Positions 1 to 11,914 of a stretch of 64,000 nucleotides of DNA are shown here, in pieces. Source of the DNA: Pyrenochaeta sp. MPI-SDFR-AT-0127 (Eukaryota; Ascomycota; Dothideomycetes; Pleosporales; Cucurbitariaceae). Every line of letters begins with the position of its first letter. Position 1 is the stretch's first letter. Both the position numbers and the translations under genes were made by a program. Below the pieces are notes generated by a model. The model did no database searches and was not told where the DNA came from. It saw nothing but the letters and a program-made list of their open reading frames with translations. The stretch lies in NCBI GenBank assembly GCA_020747015.1, contig JAGTJM010000022.1:372001-436000 (forward strand). Reading direction: 5' to 3'.

Positions 1-640
1 TCTCCTTTTTCTCCTTTTTGTCTTTTCCCTTCTCTTTTCGCGCAACCTCAGTAGCAGCAACAGGAGTCAACTTTGCCTTGAATAACATCTCCGGCTCTTT
101 GGTATACTTCGAGTCCTTCTGCTGGCGTGACTTGTCTTTGTCTTTCTTTTCCTTCTTCTCCTTTTTGTCCTTTCTGTTCTTCGTTGGTGGCTCTGTCCAA
201 CCGCGCTTTACTTTTCGGTCGTCTGGCAGAACAACGCCATCAAGCACACCATCTTCTTGCTTCTTCTTTTCCTTCTTCGTGCGTTTGGAAGGTCTCTCGG
301 CCTCTTCTTTGTCCCTAGCCGCATCGGCTTCTTCTCGAACCTTGCGCTTTTCTGATTTGGCCATCTCTATGCGCACTTTTGAGCCCCTCAATGTTGTTCC
401 GTTTAGCTTCTTCTTAAGCTTCTGCGCTTCTAGCTCTGGTAGCTCAATGTAACCAAATCCTTTCTCGGGAAATGTCTCAACGGCGTGATAGGAGATGTTC
501 TGCGCCGAGGGAAGGACAGAGGGCGCGAGATAGACTTTGAGGAGGTCTGGTCTCAAGGGCGTTATATGGAGGCGGACGGTCTTGTTCTCGTCCTCCGTGA
601 ATTGCGCGTCGGAGGGAATAGCCGCTTGTGCCGCTGGCAT
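1..640 (-). CDS. RRM-like nucleolar protein, 3' end cut by window edge
   Basis: The reading frame opens at an ATG at 640 on the minus strand and stays open to the window edge, so about 213 residues are visible and the C-terminus is missing. The first ~95 residues read like a single RNA-recognition fold: a TVRLHITPL strand near residue 22 and a GFGYIEL strand near residue 60, which resembles an RNP1 strand. After this comes a long highly charged tail rich in KKEKK and KDKK blocks, as in fungal nucleolar RNA-binding proteins of ribosome biogenesis. Recognition rests on the RRM-like strand order and the lysine tail, so a specific orthologue is not named. It is head-to-head with the gene at 1039, with 398 bp between start codons. 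Confidence 0.7.
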   Translation of the reverse strand, partial: MPAAQAAIPSDAQFTEDENKTVRLHITPLRPDLLKVYLAPSVLPSAQNISYHAVETFPEKGFGYIELPELEAQKLKKKLNGTTLRGSKVRIEMAKSEKRKVREEADAARDKEEAERPSKRTKKEKKKQEDGVLDGVVLPDDRKVKRGWTEPPTKNRKDKKEKKEKKDKDKSRQQKDSKYTKEPEMLFKAKLTPVAATEVARKEKGKDKKEKKE

Positions 641-1038
641 TGAGTCGGGCTGATCGCTCGTGTGCGACGAAGCTTGGACGAATCGGGTTACGCGCTGGCA
701 GACATTGTTGTTAGATATTGACAAGGTGAGAAGCTTAGCCAGCGCTCAGAAGCGCAGTGTATGAAAGATCAAAGGATGCAAAGTGGAGGGGAAAGGAAAA
801 TGCTTAGCGCCGATAGGACCAAGCTGCTGGCCCTTGCGTTTGCGGGCGGAGGTTTTGGAAGCTTGACCCGACATTCATTGAACATACTCACTACAGCTCT
901 TCTCAGTTCAGACATTACCTAGGACAACTACCTTGAGCGCTTTGTGTAGTGTCGCATCCCTTTATTGTATATCGGGACGTAAAATTTGAAGCCACTTGTC
1001 GCATCCGCGCTGGTGCCCTCCAGCGCTGCTTTCCCACT
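641..1038. promoter_or_regulatory. Divergent intergenic region
   Basis: This spacer lies between two start codons that point away from each other, so it must hold both promoters. I see no TATA-like box or repeat that stands out. Confidence 0.45.
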
Positions 1039-1605
1039 ATGCGAAGACCGCCATACTTCCTCTTCCTCTTCATAACCTTCCTCTCCTTTCTTTCTATATC
1101 TTTAGCAGCGTGTAAGCCTTTCCTTCCTCTTGTAGCCATCTCTTCAACATACCAACTAACACTTCTCCCAGCGCCAACGTCCTTCTGCAAATGCACCTGT
1201 TTCGGTAACAGCACAATCGTCGCCCTCGACGCCCCTTCCAAGAAGCCATCTTCTCCCGAACTCAAGCCCCGCTCTCTCACCTCCCGCGCAAACAAAAAGT
1301 CATGCAGCGACTGCAACCGCCAATTTTGCTTAGGCTATAGCTTCTGTGCCGGCGAGAAGGAGGAGAATGTTCTCACAACGTGCTTTCAACGTGACTCAGC
1401 AAAAGATCAGGCAATTGTGTTTATTTTCATTGGGGCGACGGTAGGACTCTTGGGGTGGGCGGGGATCCGGCCTTGGATGGAAGGGTGGAGAGAGGTGTGT
1501 ACATCTTCATCAAGAGATACATGTACTCGAAAGGCTAACCAAAGACAGCGAGCCCGGGAACGGCGAACATATATTCCAGTCCCTGGGCAGGGGGATCGTC
1601 GGTAA
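1039..1605 (+). CDS. Small Cys-rich membrane protein, conserved fungal family
   Basis: The preferred start at 1039 begins a hydrophobic N-terminal segment (LFLFITFLSFLSI) that looks like a signal peptide or anchor. Two short in-frame introns are proposed: 1112-1171, with a CTAAC branch site, and 1495-1548, also with CTAAC. Removing them leaves about 150 residues. The lumenal part is Cys-rich (FCKCTCF, then SCSDCNRQFC) and is followed by a second hydrophobic segment (AIVFIFIGATVGLLGW) before a short basic tail. Both introns are multiples of three, so the unspliced frame also stays open and the splicing is inferred from the signals. Proteins with this FCKC...C..CNRQFC...membrane layout occur across ascomycetes without a known function. 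Confidence 0.7.
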   Translation: MRRPPYFLFLFITFLSFLSISLAACKPFLPLVAISSTYQLTLLPAPTSFCKCTCFGNSTIVALDAPSKKPSSPELKPRSLTSRANKKSCSDCNRQFCLGYSFCAGEKEENVLTTCFQRDSAKDQAIVFIFIGATVGLLGWAGIRPWMEGWREVCTSSSRDTCTRKANQRQRARERRTYIPVPGQGDRR

Positions 1606-1833
1606 GACCATTGCAGTGAAAGAAACAACATATGGTGTGATGAGACGGTGTTCAAATATGGACTGCATACACAATTATGGACACGAAGTTTAGATACCCT
1701 GGAATATTCGACTCCCTTCTAGATATGCCGCAGAACTCCGTGATGCATACATGTAGTGAGACAGCGTTGTACAGGCTGGAATGTCGAATATGGTACATGG
1801 GGGCTGTCAAGCCTCACTTTGTAGGACGTTCCG

Positions 1834-2698
1834 CTACTCTTTTTTAGACCCTCCCATCATCCATCCGAGCCAGCCTTTGCCCGTCTGCTCAACCTTTTGG
1901 GCCGCCTTCTCTGCCGTGTTGTCCAATGGACCTCCAACCACAGGTGTTGATGCCGATGTGAGTGTAGAATTCGCTCTCGCTTCTTGCACCGCAGCCGCAA
2001 TGCCCACCCCTTGCCCACCCCGTAATTCCTGTTTCTTGATCTCTTCCACTGCCAATCTCCTTTGCTCTTCGATTTCTTTCTCTTCTTTCCAGTCACCATG
2101 CGCCCACCACAGTAATCTTGATGGCATTTTCCTCTCCGCCTTCTTCTTGTCCATAAGCTCCTGCTCCTCAGCAATGCCTGTGACGAGAGCGGCCTGCGCT
2201 GGTGATGCGGTTCCCTCGGCGACGGCAGTGCGGGCGAGTTCGAGGATTTTGGCCTGGGTTCGTTCTTCTTCAGCGAAATAGATGGCGCGTTTCCGACGAT
2301 TGTAGACGATCATGTCGCCTATTGAAAAGACGGCAAGAACACCGATGCAGCCTGACAGTATTTGTTAGCTATCATGCAAGCTCTTGTAGGCCATAGCAAG
2401 TGCCATTGGCCATACGGGGGCAAGACTTACCCGTCGCAAAAATTAACCCATAAACCGTAAATCTGTGCGCTGCATCCGCAGCCATCCTCCCGTACAAGTA
2501 CATGTAATCCCACCTCGTCACCTGTGCCATCTTCGCCCGGTTTGCTGCTTCCCTCAACCGCTTGACTTTCTGCTGTGGCGTTTCATTTTTTGGCGCTGGG
2601 TCCGCGAATTGCAGTGTCGTTGCCCGGCCGCCCGGTCGTGTGTGTGCCCATACTCCAGTTGCTGTGAAGCGCGTTGAATCCTTCGGGGACCTCGACAT
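1834..2698 (-). CDS. Mitochondrial inner-membrane protein, cytochrome oxidase assembly-like
   Basis: There are two exons, 2431-2698 and 1834-2351, joined by an intron with a GTAAGT donor and a CAG acceptor. They give 261 residues. The start is the MSRSPKD methionine at 2698, because upstream in-frame residues look non-coding. The N-terminus carries FTATG..AHT and TPQQKVKRLREAA, typical of a fungal family annotated as cytochrome oxidase c assembly. The intron lies inside the single membrane span, and the join restores FATGCIGVLAVFSIGDM followed by the basic stop-transfer VYNRRKR. The C-terminal half is charged and helical, ending in a Gly/Trp-rich tail. Family assignment comes from memory of this layout; the mitochondrial location is inferred. 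Confidence 0.75.
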
Positions 2699-3186
2699 GC
2701 CGGGTGAAGAAATTGGTGTTGTGCAGGGCGACAAAGGGTGGTGGTGGAGGCTCCGTGTGAGCTGCGGAGCGGGAGGTGGAATGATTCGATGATTCGGAAA
2801 CAAAATGTTGGACACGGAGATTTCCGTGCATGTCCGAGTAAGGTCTGTCCAGCACGCCTATCGACTACTTCGCTACCACAAACATGACCAGAGACGGCCA
2901 ATAAGCTTGATCGTTGTTTAGGTCTTTTTAAGGTTCTTACATCCTTGGTCTAACAACTTGGAATCTTGAATGTCCACTTGTCTGGGGAGGTTTATTCTCA
3001 TAATTCACAATTGACTGCACCTCACCCTTCATTCACGGTGGACAAATAACAAACAACCAAGATGAGCAATGTACAGGTTTACACGTAACCGTGGAAAAAC
3101 ATCCAGTTGATTACGAACTTGAGCTCTTTCGTCTTCCTGTCGTTCAAGAGACATTTCACCAACCTCAATTTTGATTCTTGTCCATC
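2699..3186. promoter_or_regulatory. Divergent intergenic region
   Basis: This spacer separates the divergent starts at 2698 and 3187. It is moderately AT-rich towards the right end. No further feature was seen. Confidence 0.4.
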
Positions 3187-4081
3187 ATGGCGGAAAACAT
3201 TGAGCAGAATCTGGACCTGGAGAAAATCCTGGCCACTCTTGCGAACCTCCCTAGATCGGAAAATGAAGCATACCAGGGCCAACAGTTATCATACGATCCC
3301 AACCAGAGTCATCAAGGTTATCAGGGAAGAACCCAGCCTTATCCAACTGAGCACGATGTTCCTTACAAGCAATCTACTGATCCTCGTTTGGTTGGCCGAC
3401 CAGCGCCTACTCATCGACAACCGCCTCCAAGGCCGCAAGATAGGGCTTCAACACCGCTCATCGACCCATCGACTATCACAGAGTGGAAACAAGGACTCCG
3501 CTGCGTGAGCAAAATTGCTGCTCAGAATCCTGAATTCGCCCCGGCTGTTCGCAAGGTATCTCACGCCATTAAACATTGATTTCTGTTCGGTGCTGATAAG
3601 CACCAGTTGATGAAAGATCAGGAACAGAATGTTAGGTCTTGGGAGACTGGGCGCTCGCGTCTCTTTGACGAACACAAGCTCAAGCGAGAGAATGAGCAGA
3701 CACACCGAGCTGCACTGTCTTTGCCAGGTCTTCTAGATGGTGCCGCCTTGCTTCGTGTATGGGCTACCATTTGTTCCCAGTACCTTCTATGCTAACAAGC
3801 GTCAGACGCCAGAGCGTGAGAAAGAAGAGCTTGATCAATACGACGCCAAAGTATATCGAGCCTGTAAGGCAATGGTCGAGTCTCAAACCTCATCTCTCAA
3901 GGTTTTGGGTGTGCCATTCTTTGGCGTGAAGCCATTTTTGATAGTGTATTCCGTCGAAGAGCCAGTTGAAGCAACAGAGTCATCATCAGTCCAAGCCAGC
4001 AGCGGCAAGATTACCAAAGAGCAGCTTCTCGAGTTGCAACGTAAGATGCTAAATCATTTGATGGAGCTTTATGGGGATTGA
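3187..4081 (+). CDS. DUF2458 family protein
   Basis: Three exons (3187-3555, 3607-3756, 3806-4081) encode 264 residues. Both introns (51 and 49 nt) are phase 0, and the second has a perfect TGCTAAC branch site. The ATG at 3187 is used because the frame upstream begins only with TTG. The N-terminus has the LDLEKILATLANL helix and the middle has DPSTITEW..GLRCVSKIAAQNPEFAPAVRK, then MKDQEQNVRSWETGR, which are the hallmarks of the fungal DUF2458 family. The C-terminal exon has YDAKVYRACKAMVESQT and LGVPFFGV followed by a helical KITKEQLLELQRKM end. Its function is unknown; the helical content suggests a structural or complex-forming role. Confidence 0.85.
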
Positions 4082-5066
4082 AGCCAAATCAAACTGTAAG
4101 ATCATTATAAAGATATGATGCGACACATTGAGCGAAGACAAATGTGCTCTCTTGCTACTGTTACTTCGACTAAACAACTCATACCATTTCATTATGGTCA
4201 CTTTCAAATTATACATTTGGAAAATTCCATTACAATCACATACCACATCATTTTTTACATTTTGCAATGAGGCCCTCCTCCAGCTCTGTCACATTAAGTG
4301 ATTGTTTTATGTCTCTCGATTTGGCTCCTGTATTTTCAAGTACTTCGTCATGCGCATTGTCACTGTTTTGACTGAGCAGTGCCTAGTCACCCCAAGGTCT
4401 TGTTAGGTGGAAACAAACAGTTCCGATGTTAGACTCCCCATATTTGATCAACCATGATCCGAATGAAGAGCTAGATTAAATATGGCTAATCATTTTGAGA
4501 ACGGTAAGAAGCATACGCCGCCGTTCGATCCATTGGAGCTTCGGTATCTTTTGCTCTCAGATCAGACATACTGGTCCGCTGGCCAAGTTCACCTTGTCGC
4601 CTTTGCCCCTTGGCTCATACTCCATGTTGAGGGGTTTTCTGCAGTCTGCGAAGGTAGCCAGGAGTTCAAATCCATCAATAAACTACTAGCAATATGTGCC
4701 AACGACGTATGTCACCCATTCACCTCTAGTATCATGAACAAGAGTTGACGGGGTCACTGCACGATGCTAGTGGCGGCGTACGGTACAATACGCATCGGCC
4801 ACCCTTCACCGTCAAATTACCTTTTCCGCTATTGGTCGTCTCACGTCTAACGTGAAGTGAAGCGAGATCCTGTGTTTATTTGGATTGCACTGTCACCAAG
4901 CCAAGCTACACCAACAACTACTTTCATTCTCCCGCTCTTCCCCCTCCCCACTCATTATACTTGTCTTTGATATCCACACTCGTTCAACCAATATAATTAC
5001 TTCACTTCGATTCTACACCATTTCAATCTCTCGCTTGCTATCGAATTAATAAGAAACATCTGTAAG
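4082..5066. other. Intergenic, with promoter of the GPI protein gene
   Basis: The right end is a CT-rich leader (about 4920-5040) of the kind that precedes highly expressed fungal genes. An 88-codon ORF at 4482-4748 was considered but has no signal peptide, domain or splice partner, so it is not called as a gene. Confidence 0.4.
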
Positions 5067-6002
5067 ATGCGTGCCCTCGTTCTCGTTACTGCTGCTGGTA
5101 AGGAAATCCACTTCAGCGGCGCTTTCAATCCATTAGGAACGACAGCCTGCGCACTGTGCCTCCTTTAAAACCCCTCTATTACTGACTTGAACCCAGCTGG
5201 TGCCGTTGCCGAGGCTTCCCAATATGGCCATTCTGGCGCCCATCCTGTTGCTACTGCCATGGTTTCTCATGCTATTAGCTGCGCCGAGCTGCCTGAGCTT
5301 TGCACTGGTCATGTCATGATGTATGGTGTAGCAACTACTCTGACCTACCTTTGCCCCCAGAAGACGAAGGTTCCTACCACTGTCCACGTTACCGTTACTG
5401 CGACCACCACTGTGACCGCCGATCCAACCATTGGCGCGTCTGTGACCAGCCCCAAGTATGTCCTTCTCGTACTGTTCTCCTCAGTTGCTTGTTAACCATG
5501 TAGGAATGCATCCTTTGCTGAGGAACCCATCACGACAACTACGATCAAGTCCACTCTCACCCAGTATAAGACTGTTACTATCGTCAACAAGCCTGGTCGT
5601 TTGGTTGTGCCCAGTCCCACTCCGGCTGCAATCACATTCTCTTCCTCATCCAGCTTGACTCTTGTGTCGACCCTTACGCCTCCAGTCATTACGGCCCAAT
5701 TCTCGCAAGGGATTCCTCCAGCGATCTCCACTTCAGTCCATCTACCCCTACTCGTTGGCAATGGGACAAACACTCAATCAGCCACCAACTCGACAAAAGT
5801 CTGCCGTAATCCATTGTATACCAATGCCACTATTCACAACGAACATGGCAACCCGAATATCAACGTCGCAAGGGAGGTGCGCCCTACCTCTACACTATGG
5901 GTTGACTCCGAGAGCACGGACTGCCAGAGCATGGCAGGCCAGGCCACAGCACCATTCATCACGCTCTGTCTCGGCTTGATGGCAGTCGTATACCTTAACT
6001 GA
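5067..6002 (+). CDS. Secreted Ser/Thr-rich protein, probable GPI anchor
   Basis: Three exons (5067-5097, 5197-5455, 5504-6002) give 262 residues. The tiny first exon supplies the start of a signal peptide (MRALVLVTAA, then AGAVAEA). The mature part begins with Cys-containing sequence (CAELPELCTG and LTYLCPQK) and then becomes a Ser/Thr/Pro-rich stalk with repeated TTT and VTVTATT runs, suited to heavy O-glycosylation. Several N-x-T/S sites occur near the C-terminus. The last ~17 residues are hydrophobic (ITLCLGLMAVVYL) and end the protein, as expected for a GPI-attachment signal. Such proteins sit on the plasma membrane or in the wall. I recognise no enzymatic domain. Confidence 0.82.
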
Positions 6003-7083
6003 ACATCGGTTCTTTCATTGCCCGAACATGTGGCACAGGTTGTTGATGGAATGGTTTTGGTGCTAACCTGGAGATCAGTCACGAGAGAGATCATTGGGAT
6101 TCGACAGGATACATGAAATCCTCTCCATGGATACTCAGGCATTTGTAAACTATCACGACAGCAGAACGGCTGTATGGGATACATGGATCTGCCATATGAC
6201 TGAATGCAATGGTTTCATAACTCTGAAGACGAGTCTGCAAGTCCTTGTGATGTAATCTGTTCGTAACTTGATTCAAACAATCATTACAAGGCTTGCTAAA
6301 AGCAGACATGTATCTAGATAAGGTCTAATGCGAGCACCTTGAAACAAAATTCCTTTGAGTTAAAAACAGGAGCTTCCATATTTGCCTTCCAGCCCCCTGC
6401 GCTTTGCCTGGTAGTGGACTCTGTCAAATATGTGGACAAGCTAAGAATGAGAGAAGCCAGCCTCGATAACAAAGAACAAGTCGTTTCTTGGATACTCACT
6501 TGGTTCGTATTTTACTCCTCACCACATGTCCGCACTCGTAGAGCCCTTGGTAATTTATGAGGGACATGGGTCAAATGGGTTTCCCACTCTAGACTCAGGG
6601 CAAGGCTGGACCTAGCTCCAGAACAAGGATGGTGGAACCGAAGATTGCGGACTCGCGATCCAATCACTGAGCAGTTGCTCCGCGAACGACGTTGGACATC
6701 CTCATTGTGGCCCTCACCACCTACACCTCGAAACAACGACTATCTGCCTCCGTCGCAAGCCCATCGCACTCGGTTCTGATCGCTTGGGACCTACGATCGA
6801 CTGTAACCCATATTTCTTAAGCAAGCATATCGTTGGCGCGTTCGACATAGTCTTGCTTTGCGACAACAAAACCCTCGATTAGTGTTAGAAGTCTCTGTTG
6901 ACCCTACCAGTGGGCTCGAAGCAGACGCGAATTGTCCCGATATCCGCATCTTCCAAATTGCCCTCGAACTGATACAAGCTGATCGACAACGAGGCATCGG
7001 CAGGACCGTTCACTACATTGGATTGCGGCAAGCGCAATTAGGCATTGGAAGGAAAGCTCGTTCTTTGCAGCACCTCAAGCAAG
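6003..7083. other. Intergenic, upstream of Arp8
   Basis: This stretch holds the 3' flank of the GPI-protein gene and the promoter and leader of arp8. Short ORFs on both strands show no domain and no conserved junctions. Confidence 0.4.
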
Positions 7084-9413
7084 ATGGTTGGAAAAAAGTC
7101 GGGCAGGGCCCAGTTGAGGGAAGAGGGTACGACGAATGCACACGAGAGCACAATCAATCGCTGACAAGTTGTAGGCCTCGAGCGGACCGACAACAACATG
7201 GACCTTACGACATGGCCTCAAGTCAGCATGATCAATCAAAAAAACTATTATACCGAGTTCTTGAAGCGCGACGAGCAATTCCTAGCCGTTCGATACCCAA
7301 AGGATGAGGAAAGGGCGCGCATAGTACAAGAGGCTCGAGACAAGGACCGCGCACGCGCATTAGGTGTTCCGACAGCAGAGGGTATGACACCGCAGGCTAC
7401 TGATGACACTGTGGAGGATGCAGAAGCCTCTTTCGCATCGAGAACCGACATCTCAAAACTTATCGTAATACATCCGGGAAGCCAGAACTTGAGGATAGGT
7501 CTAGGCTCGGACGCATTGCCGAAGTCAATCCCCATGGTGATTGCAAGACGGTGGAAAGAAAGCGAAGATGAAGAAGATGGCGGTGAGCCAAGCCCTAAGA
7601 GACAGAAGATTGAAGGAGCGGTGCCAGAGGACGCGCTACCTGAGAAGTGGTTCGGAGAGGAGGTATGTGGCCCTACATCTTTCCTCTGCTACAACACTAA
7701 CCTGCAGTTAGTTTGCTGACCAGTACATGGCTATGTCTTCCGAACTACGCACGAGGATGCGGTCGAATAAGCGGCGAGTGTTGCCAAACTCCAAGGACCT
7801 CGTAACAAACTACAACCGACGTACACCCCCAGACATCATCTCAGAACACAACGATATAAATCGTATCGAATGGACAGAACTGCCGGCGGACCCTAGTAAA
7901 GCACCAGACTTCTTCACGGGACACGAGGCTTTGCGGCTACCCGAGAAGTCTAAGCCTCGATACAAACTGTTCTGGCCGATACGAAATGGTACGTTCAACG
8001 AGAAGGATTATGTCGACCGCAATCAAATATACCATGACATCTCCAAGATTCTCGAAGAAGCATTCAAGAACCAGCTCGGAATCACAAGGTTAAAGGATCT
8101 CATTAACTACAAGTGTGTTTTCATCATCCCCGACCTCTATGAGAAGCAGTACGTCACCATGATTCTCGACATTTTGATCCGAGACCTTGGGCTTGGAAAG
8201 GTTTGCCTACAGCAAGAGAGTCTTTCAGCTACCTTCGGTGCCGGCTATGGTGTTGCCTGCGTTGTCGACGTTGGCGCGCAGAAGACATCAATATGCTGTG
8301 TAGACGAAGGTTTGTGCGTCGAAGAGTCGCGCGTCAATCTTAAAATGGGTGGATCAGATGTCACTGATACCTTCATCAAGATGATGCTGTACGGTCATTT
8401 CCCATACTCAGACATGAACCTGAAGCGGAGATACGACTTCCTTCTCGCTGAAGAGCTAAAGCATAAGTTCTGCTCCATGGATGAGGGTTCGGTTACAGTT
8501 CAAACGTGGGACTTCCACTTGCGAGCTTCAGGGCAAGACACTCGCAAATATACGTTCAAGACGTATGATGAGACTATGCTCTCGGTTATGGTAGGTGGTA
8601 TCGCAGAGGATGTTTGTTGCGGCTTGCTAACAAGTATAGGGTCTTTTCAAGCCATCAATTTTTGAGAATGCGCTCAAGCTCGAGAACAGGAGGAGAGTGA
8701 TACCTCGCTCTGTTGACCTATACGATGGATCGCCAAACGATCCCCTCTCTCAGGCACAAATTGCGGTTATCGAAACAGCAGCTGGTAAGCCTGTCGTAGC
8801 TGCTGCGACCAATGGTACACAAGACACGGCCGTGAGCTCGACGCCTCAACGCCCAGCAGCATTCAATCTCCTCGGTCGCCTAACGGAAAATGAGAATACG
8901 CCTCGCTCCTCTGTAGCAGGCTCACCAGGCCCAGAGGGGACCGGAACACCGAATCCCGAGCGTGACACCCCTATGGGCGATGCGGATGGCCAGCCGCTCA
9001 TCTTCCGGGACCCTGTTCTTGAGAAGACCAAGCTCGCGGACGAGCGCGACAAGATCTTACCCGTTATCGCTCTCGACCATGCAATCCTCGAGTCCCTCGC
9101 ACAAGGCGCACGTGGAGACGACCGCAAACTGCGCGACTTTTTTGGTGGTATTATGCTCGTTGGCGGGGCATCGAAGACTCCTGGTCTACGAGAGTTTCTA
9201 GAGGCCAGACTCAGAGAGCTGCGGCCATTTTATGGCAAGGAGATTCTTGTGGGTCCACCGCCCAGGGAATTCGATCCCCAGGTTGTGGCTTGGAAGGGAG
9301 GAAGTGTGTTTGGGCGACTATCGTCTCATGGCAACGATAGTTGGATCAGCAAGTATGAGTACGACATGTTGGGCAGTCGGTTGTTGAACAATAAGTGCAT
9401 GTTCGCTTGGTAA
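7084..9413 (+). CDS. arp8: Actin-related protein 8, INO80 complex subunit
   Basis: Four exons (7084-7126, 7175-7662, 7712-8590, 8640-9413) encode 727 residues. The first exon restores MVGKKSGRAQ, and its join yields the ERTDNNMDLTTWPQVSMINQKNY region. The actin-fold start is visible as LIVIHPGSQNLRIGLGSD near residue 95, and the second nucleotide-binding lobe as VACVVDVGAQKTSICCVDEG. The C-terminal FFGGIMLVGGASKTPGLREFLEARL matches the actin-family adenosine motif. An acidic insert with a KRQK stretch (near residue 145) and a long Pro/Thr-rich insert in exon 4 are usual for fungal Arp8. Arp8 binds nucleosomes and DNA within the INO80 chromatin remodeller in the nucleus. All introns are 48-49 nt. 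Confidence 0.95.
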
Positions 9414-11410
9414 AGAGTTGTGACATACGAAAAGTTGGACTGGGGCTCTAGATGGAAAGGTCAAGCAATATGAGATCAGGTTGGGTGATGAGGGTATGCT
9501 GGATAGCATTTTATTTGAGGTCTGGTATAGACCTAAACAATATCATTATTTGCACGCAAAGAGCCATTAGATGAATTTTACGGTAATAGACATATTTTTG
9601 CACCAGCTCTCCGAGGCAGCAGGTGAATTACAATATTCACAATGAAAGTATATGGCAACATTGAGAACCACTAGACCCACGTACTCGGCACGGAGAAATC
9701 AAAAGTGACCAGCTCATGGGCTTACAAAGCATTCTGACATTCCTCTCATCCTTCCAAGGATCCTTCTCGGCGGAATCCCGCAGCGTTCCGTTGCATCAAG
9801 GAAGAGATTCAAATTTCTTTCCAGCCTCGCATTAATATCGGGGCTAAGGATTATACATGCGGAAATACGCTTACATGATCTTTTGCTCCCATGTTTGCAT
9901 CTCGGAAGCGCGGAAGCAAAGATGCACCGCTTTAAGTTGGTGCGATGCTTCATCTTCCGATTTGCACTTGCGTATCGTGACACACGGAACAAGCACCGGA
10001 TCTTCGACAGGCGGCCGCTTGAATGAGATTACATTGATATTTAGTAAGCGGGATGTTTGCCACGTGGCAGTACGAGGCAGATCTATTGAAACAGCTTGGG
10101 CGTTCCTGTATAATTGGCTATCTTGCTTGCATTCTTCTGGCTGCAAGTGGTTGCCGGAACCCGGCGCCTTGGAGTCGTTTGCGGAGACGATAGTGATTAC
10201 TTAACGATAACGCCTGAAACCTGCACCGCATGCGCGTAGACCAAGAGATAGGTGAAGAGGTGAGCGGGTGACAGCTGCTGTGAGACAGAAGGGGCAAGTA
10301 TTGATAGAAACTTGAATGCTTGCCTTGATGGTATGATGAGTAAGCAACGGGGATTGCTGAATTGGGGAAAGAGTCGTTGGAGAGAAGGGGTGTAGTGTTG
10401 CGTAGTGCCGCAATGATACAAGCATCGATCTCGATATTGTATTAGATCTGAGATCTTGGACGATGGCTGGTGGAGCATATCACGCGTGATGCTTCATGTA
10501 CGTGCTCTGATCATGGTAGGAGTCGGGCAGATTGGCCAGGGTGTAGTGTGTGAGGGATGCCGGACACGAAGAATCCCGAATCCTGCTTCGTCAGCGAGAC
10601 AAAAGTAGGCAACATATTAGCCACTGATGATCTTTGGCAACCATGTAGATAAATTTGTTCCAATGTGATGATGTCGCGTCTTACACCCTGTGACCTTGAT
10701 GAGGTTTAGCAAGATTGGGAAGAAATACCAATTTGCGTCGTGACGGCATTGTATGAAGAAGGGATAACTGGTCATATGTTCTACTTTGTCATGAGTAATC
10801 AGTGTTTCGCTTGGAACACAGCCTGACAACGAGTTACTAAATAGGCCCAACTAAGCGAAGCTGCCGCCAGGTGCCGAGTGTGGAGCAGCGACGACCGAGC
10901 AGTGAACAACTCGAGTCGATCATACGACCACGAGATTTGGAGGGGTTTCATGAATCCTTTGAGCTTAGTATATGGTGAACATCCAAATATAGAGAAAAGT
11001 GAGTCCATTTGGCCACTGAAGGAGTTCTGCATTTATCCTCGAATTGGCGCAACGCGCGATTGAACAGCTGCTGATTTGAGAACACGGATGTAAGAGCACA
11101 CCATATCTCCATCATTTACGGCCTTAAGGCAAACGTGAAGGAGGGCTCCACTTCAGCTCGCCAGCGAGGCTGACTGTAATCCACTCGATATTACGCTTAC
11201 TAATACTTTTCTGACTATAGATAGGCTTAGAATCGTTGGTCTCGGGCGGTTGGTCCCGTTGCCGAAAAGCGGCAAAGATGGGAGAGGCGCTGTTCACTAG
11301 ACCTTTGATTTCTCGTTGTCCATGTTCACTGCATGCATACAAGGTCATGGTGTGTTTGATGCAGAAACGATAGCTCTTTACACAATGGCACGGAGTTCCG
11401 GTGCCTATTT
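9414..11410. other. Long intergenic stretch
   Basis: This is a convergent spacer of about 2 kb between arp8 and the dehydratase gene. Several ORFs of 60-115 codons occur on both strands, but none has a recognisable domain, a signal peptide or plausible exon partners. No tRNA fold, terminal repeat or transposase fragment was found. Confidence 0.4.
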
Positions 11411-11914
11411 TCACTTCTTAAGCCCAATCTCATCCGCCATGCGCTCGCAGAATTCAGCCATTTCGACGTCTTTGGTGCTCAGGCCTTCAGGATTATGGGT
11501 GGTCCATTCGATTGTGACTTGATTGTACAAATTGGACCAGGATGGATGATGATTCTTGGCTCTGCATTCATCTGCGATCAAGGACATGAATTTCCAAGCC
11601 TTGGCAAAGGATGCAAAGGTGAATTGACGCGTGATGCCCTTTTTCGACGTGGTGAGTTGCCATTTGGGAAACAGAACAGACACCCGATCGGGCAAGTTTG
11701 GGGGCTGGTTGGCAGAAAATATTATCTCATCTTGCGCATGATTGTGTACGGGCATCTTTGCGTCTGTACTGAGGGTTCGGGAAGTCGAGGGTGTTGACCG
11801 GATGGCCAAGGAAGACGTTTGCAGACCAGATAGCGCAACAGGACGCCCCAGCCAAGATGGCACATGGGGTTGAAGCGCCGGCGATAGTTTGGTACGACAG
11901 TGATGCTCGTACAA
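11411..11914 (-). CDS. Pterin-4a-carbinolamine dehydratase
   Basis: A single exon of 167 residues. Residues ~95-165 carry the whole small dehydratase domain: ITRQFTFASFAKAWKFM, then the active-site signature KNHHPSWSNLYNQV, then the THNPEGLSTKDVEMAEF motif. The paired histidines of NHHP are the catalytic and pterin-binding residues of this family. The enzyme dehydrates 4a-hydroxytetrahydropterin so that the cofactor of aromatic amino-acid hydroxylases can be recycled. The ~65 residues in front are rich in Arg, Ser and Leu with almost no acidic residues (SSLAIRSTPSTSRTLS), which suggests a mitochondrial presequence; a shorter cytosolic form could begin at the internal MPVHNH methionine. Confidence 0.88.
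   Translation of the reverse strand: MYEHHCRTKLSPALQPHVPSWLGRPVALSGLQTSSLAIRSTPSTSRTLSTDAKMPVHNHAQDEIIFSANQPPNLPDRVSVLFPKWQLTTSKKGITRQFTFASFAKAWKFMSLIADECRAKNHHPSWSNLYNQVTIEWTTHNPEGLSTKDVEMAEFCERMADEIGLKK

Noticed and set aside
4482..4748. 88-codon ORF in the spacer before the GPI-protein gene
   Set aside because: No signal peptide, domain, splice partner or good start context; expected by chance.
9414..11410. Possible degraded transposon in the long spacer
   Set aside because: No terminal repeats, target-site duplications or transposase-like frames were found, and the base composition does not suggest RIP.
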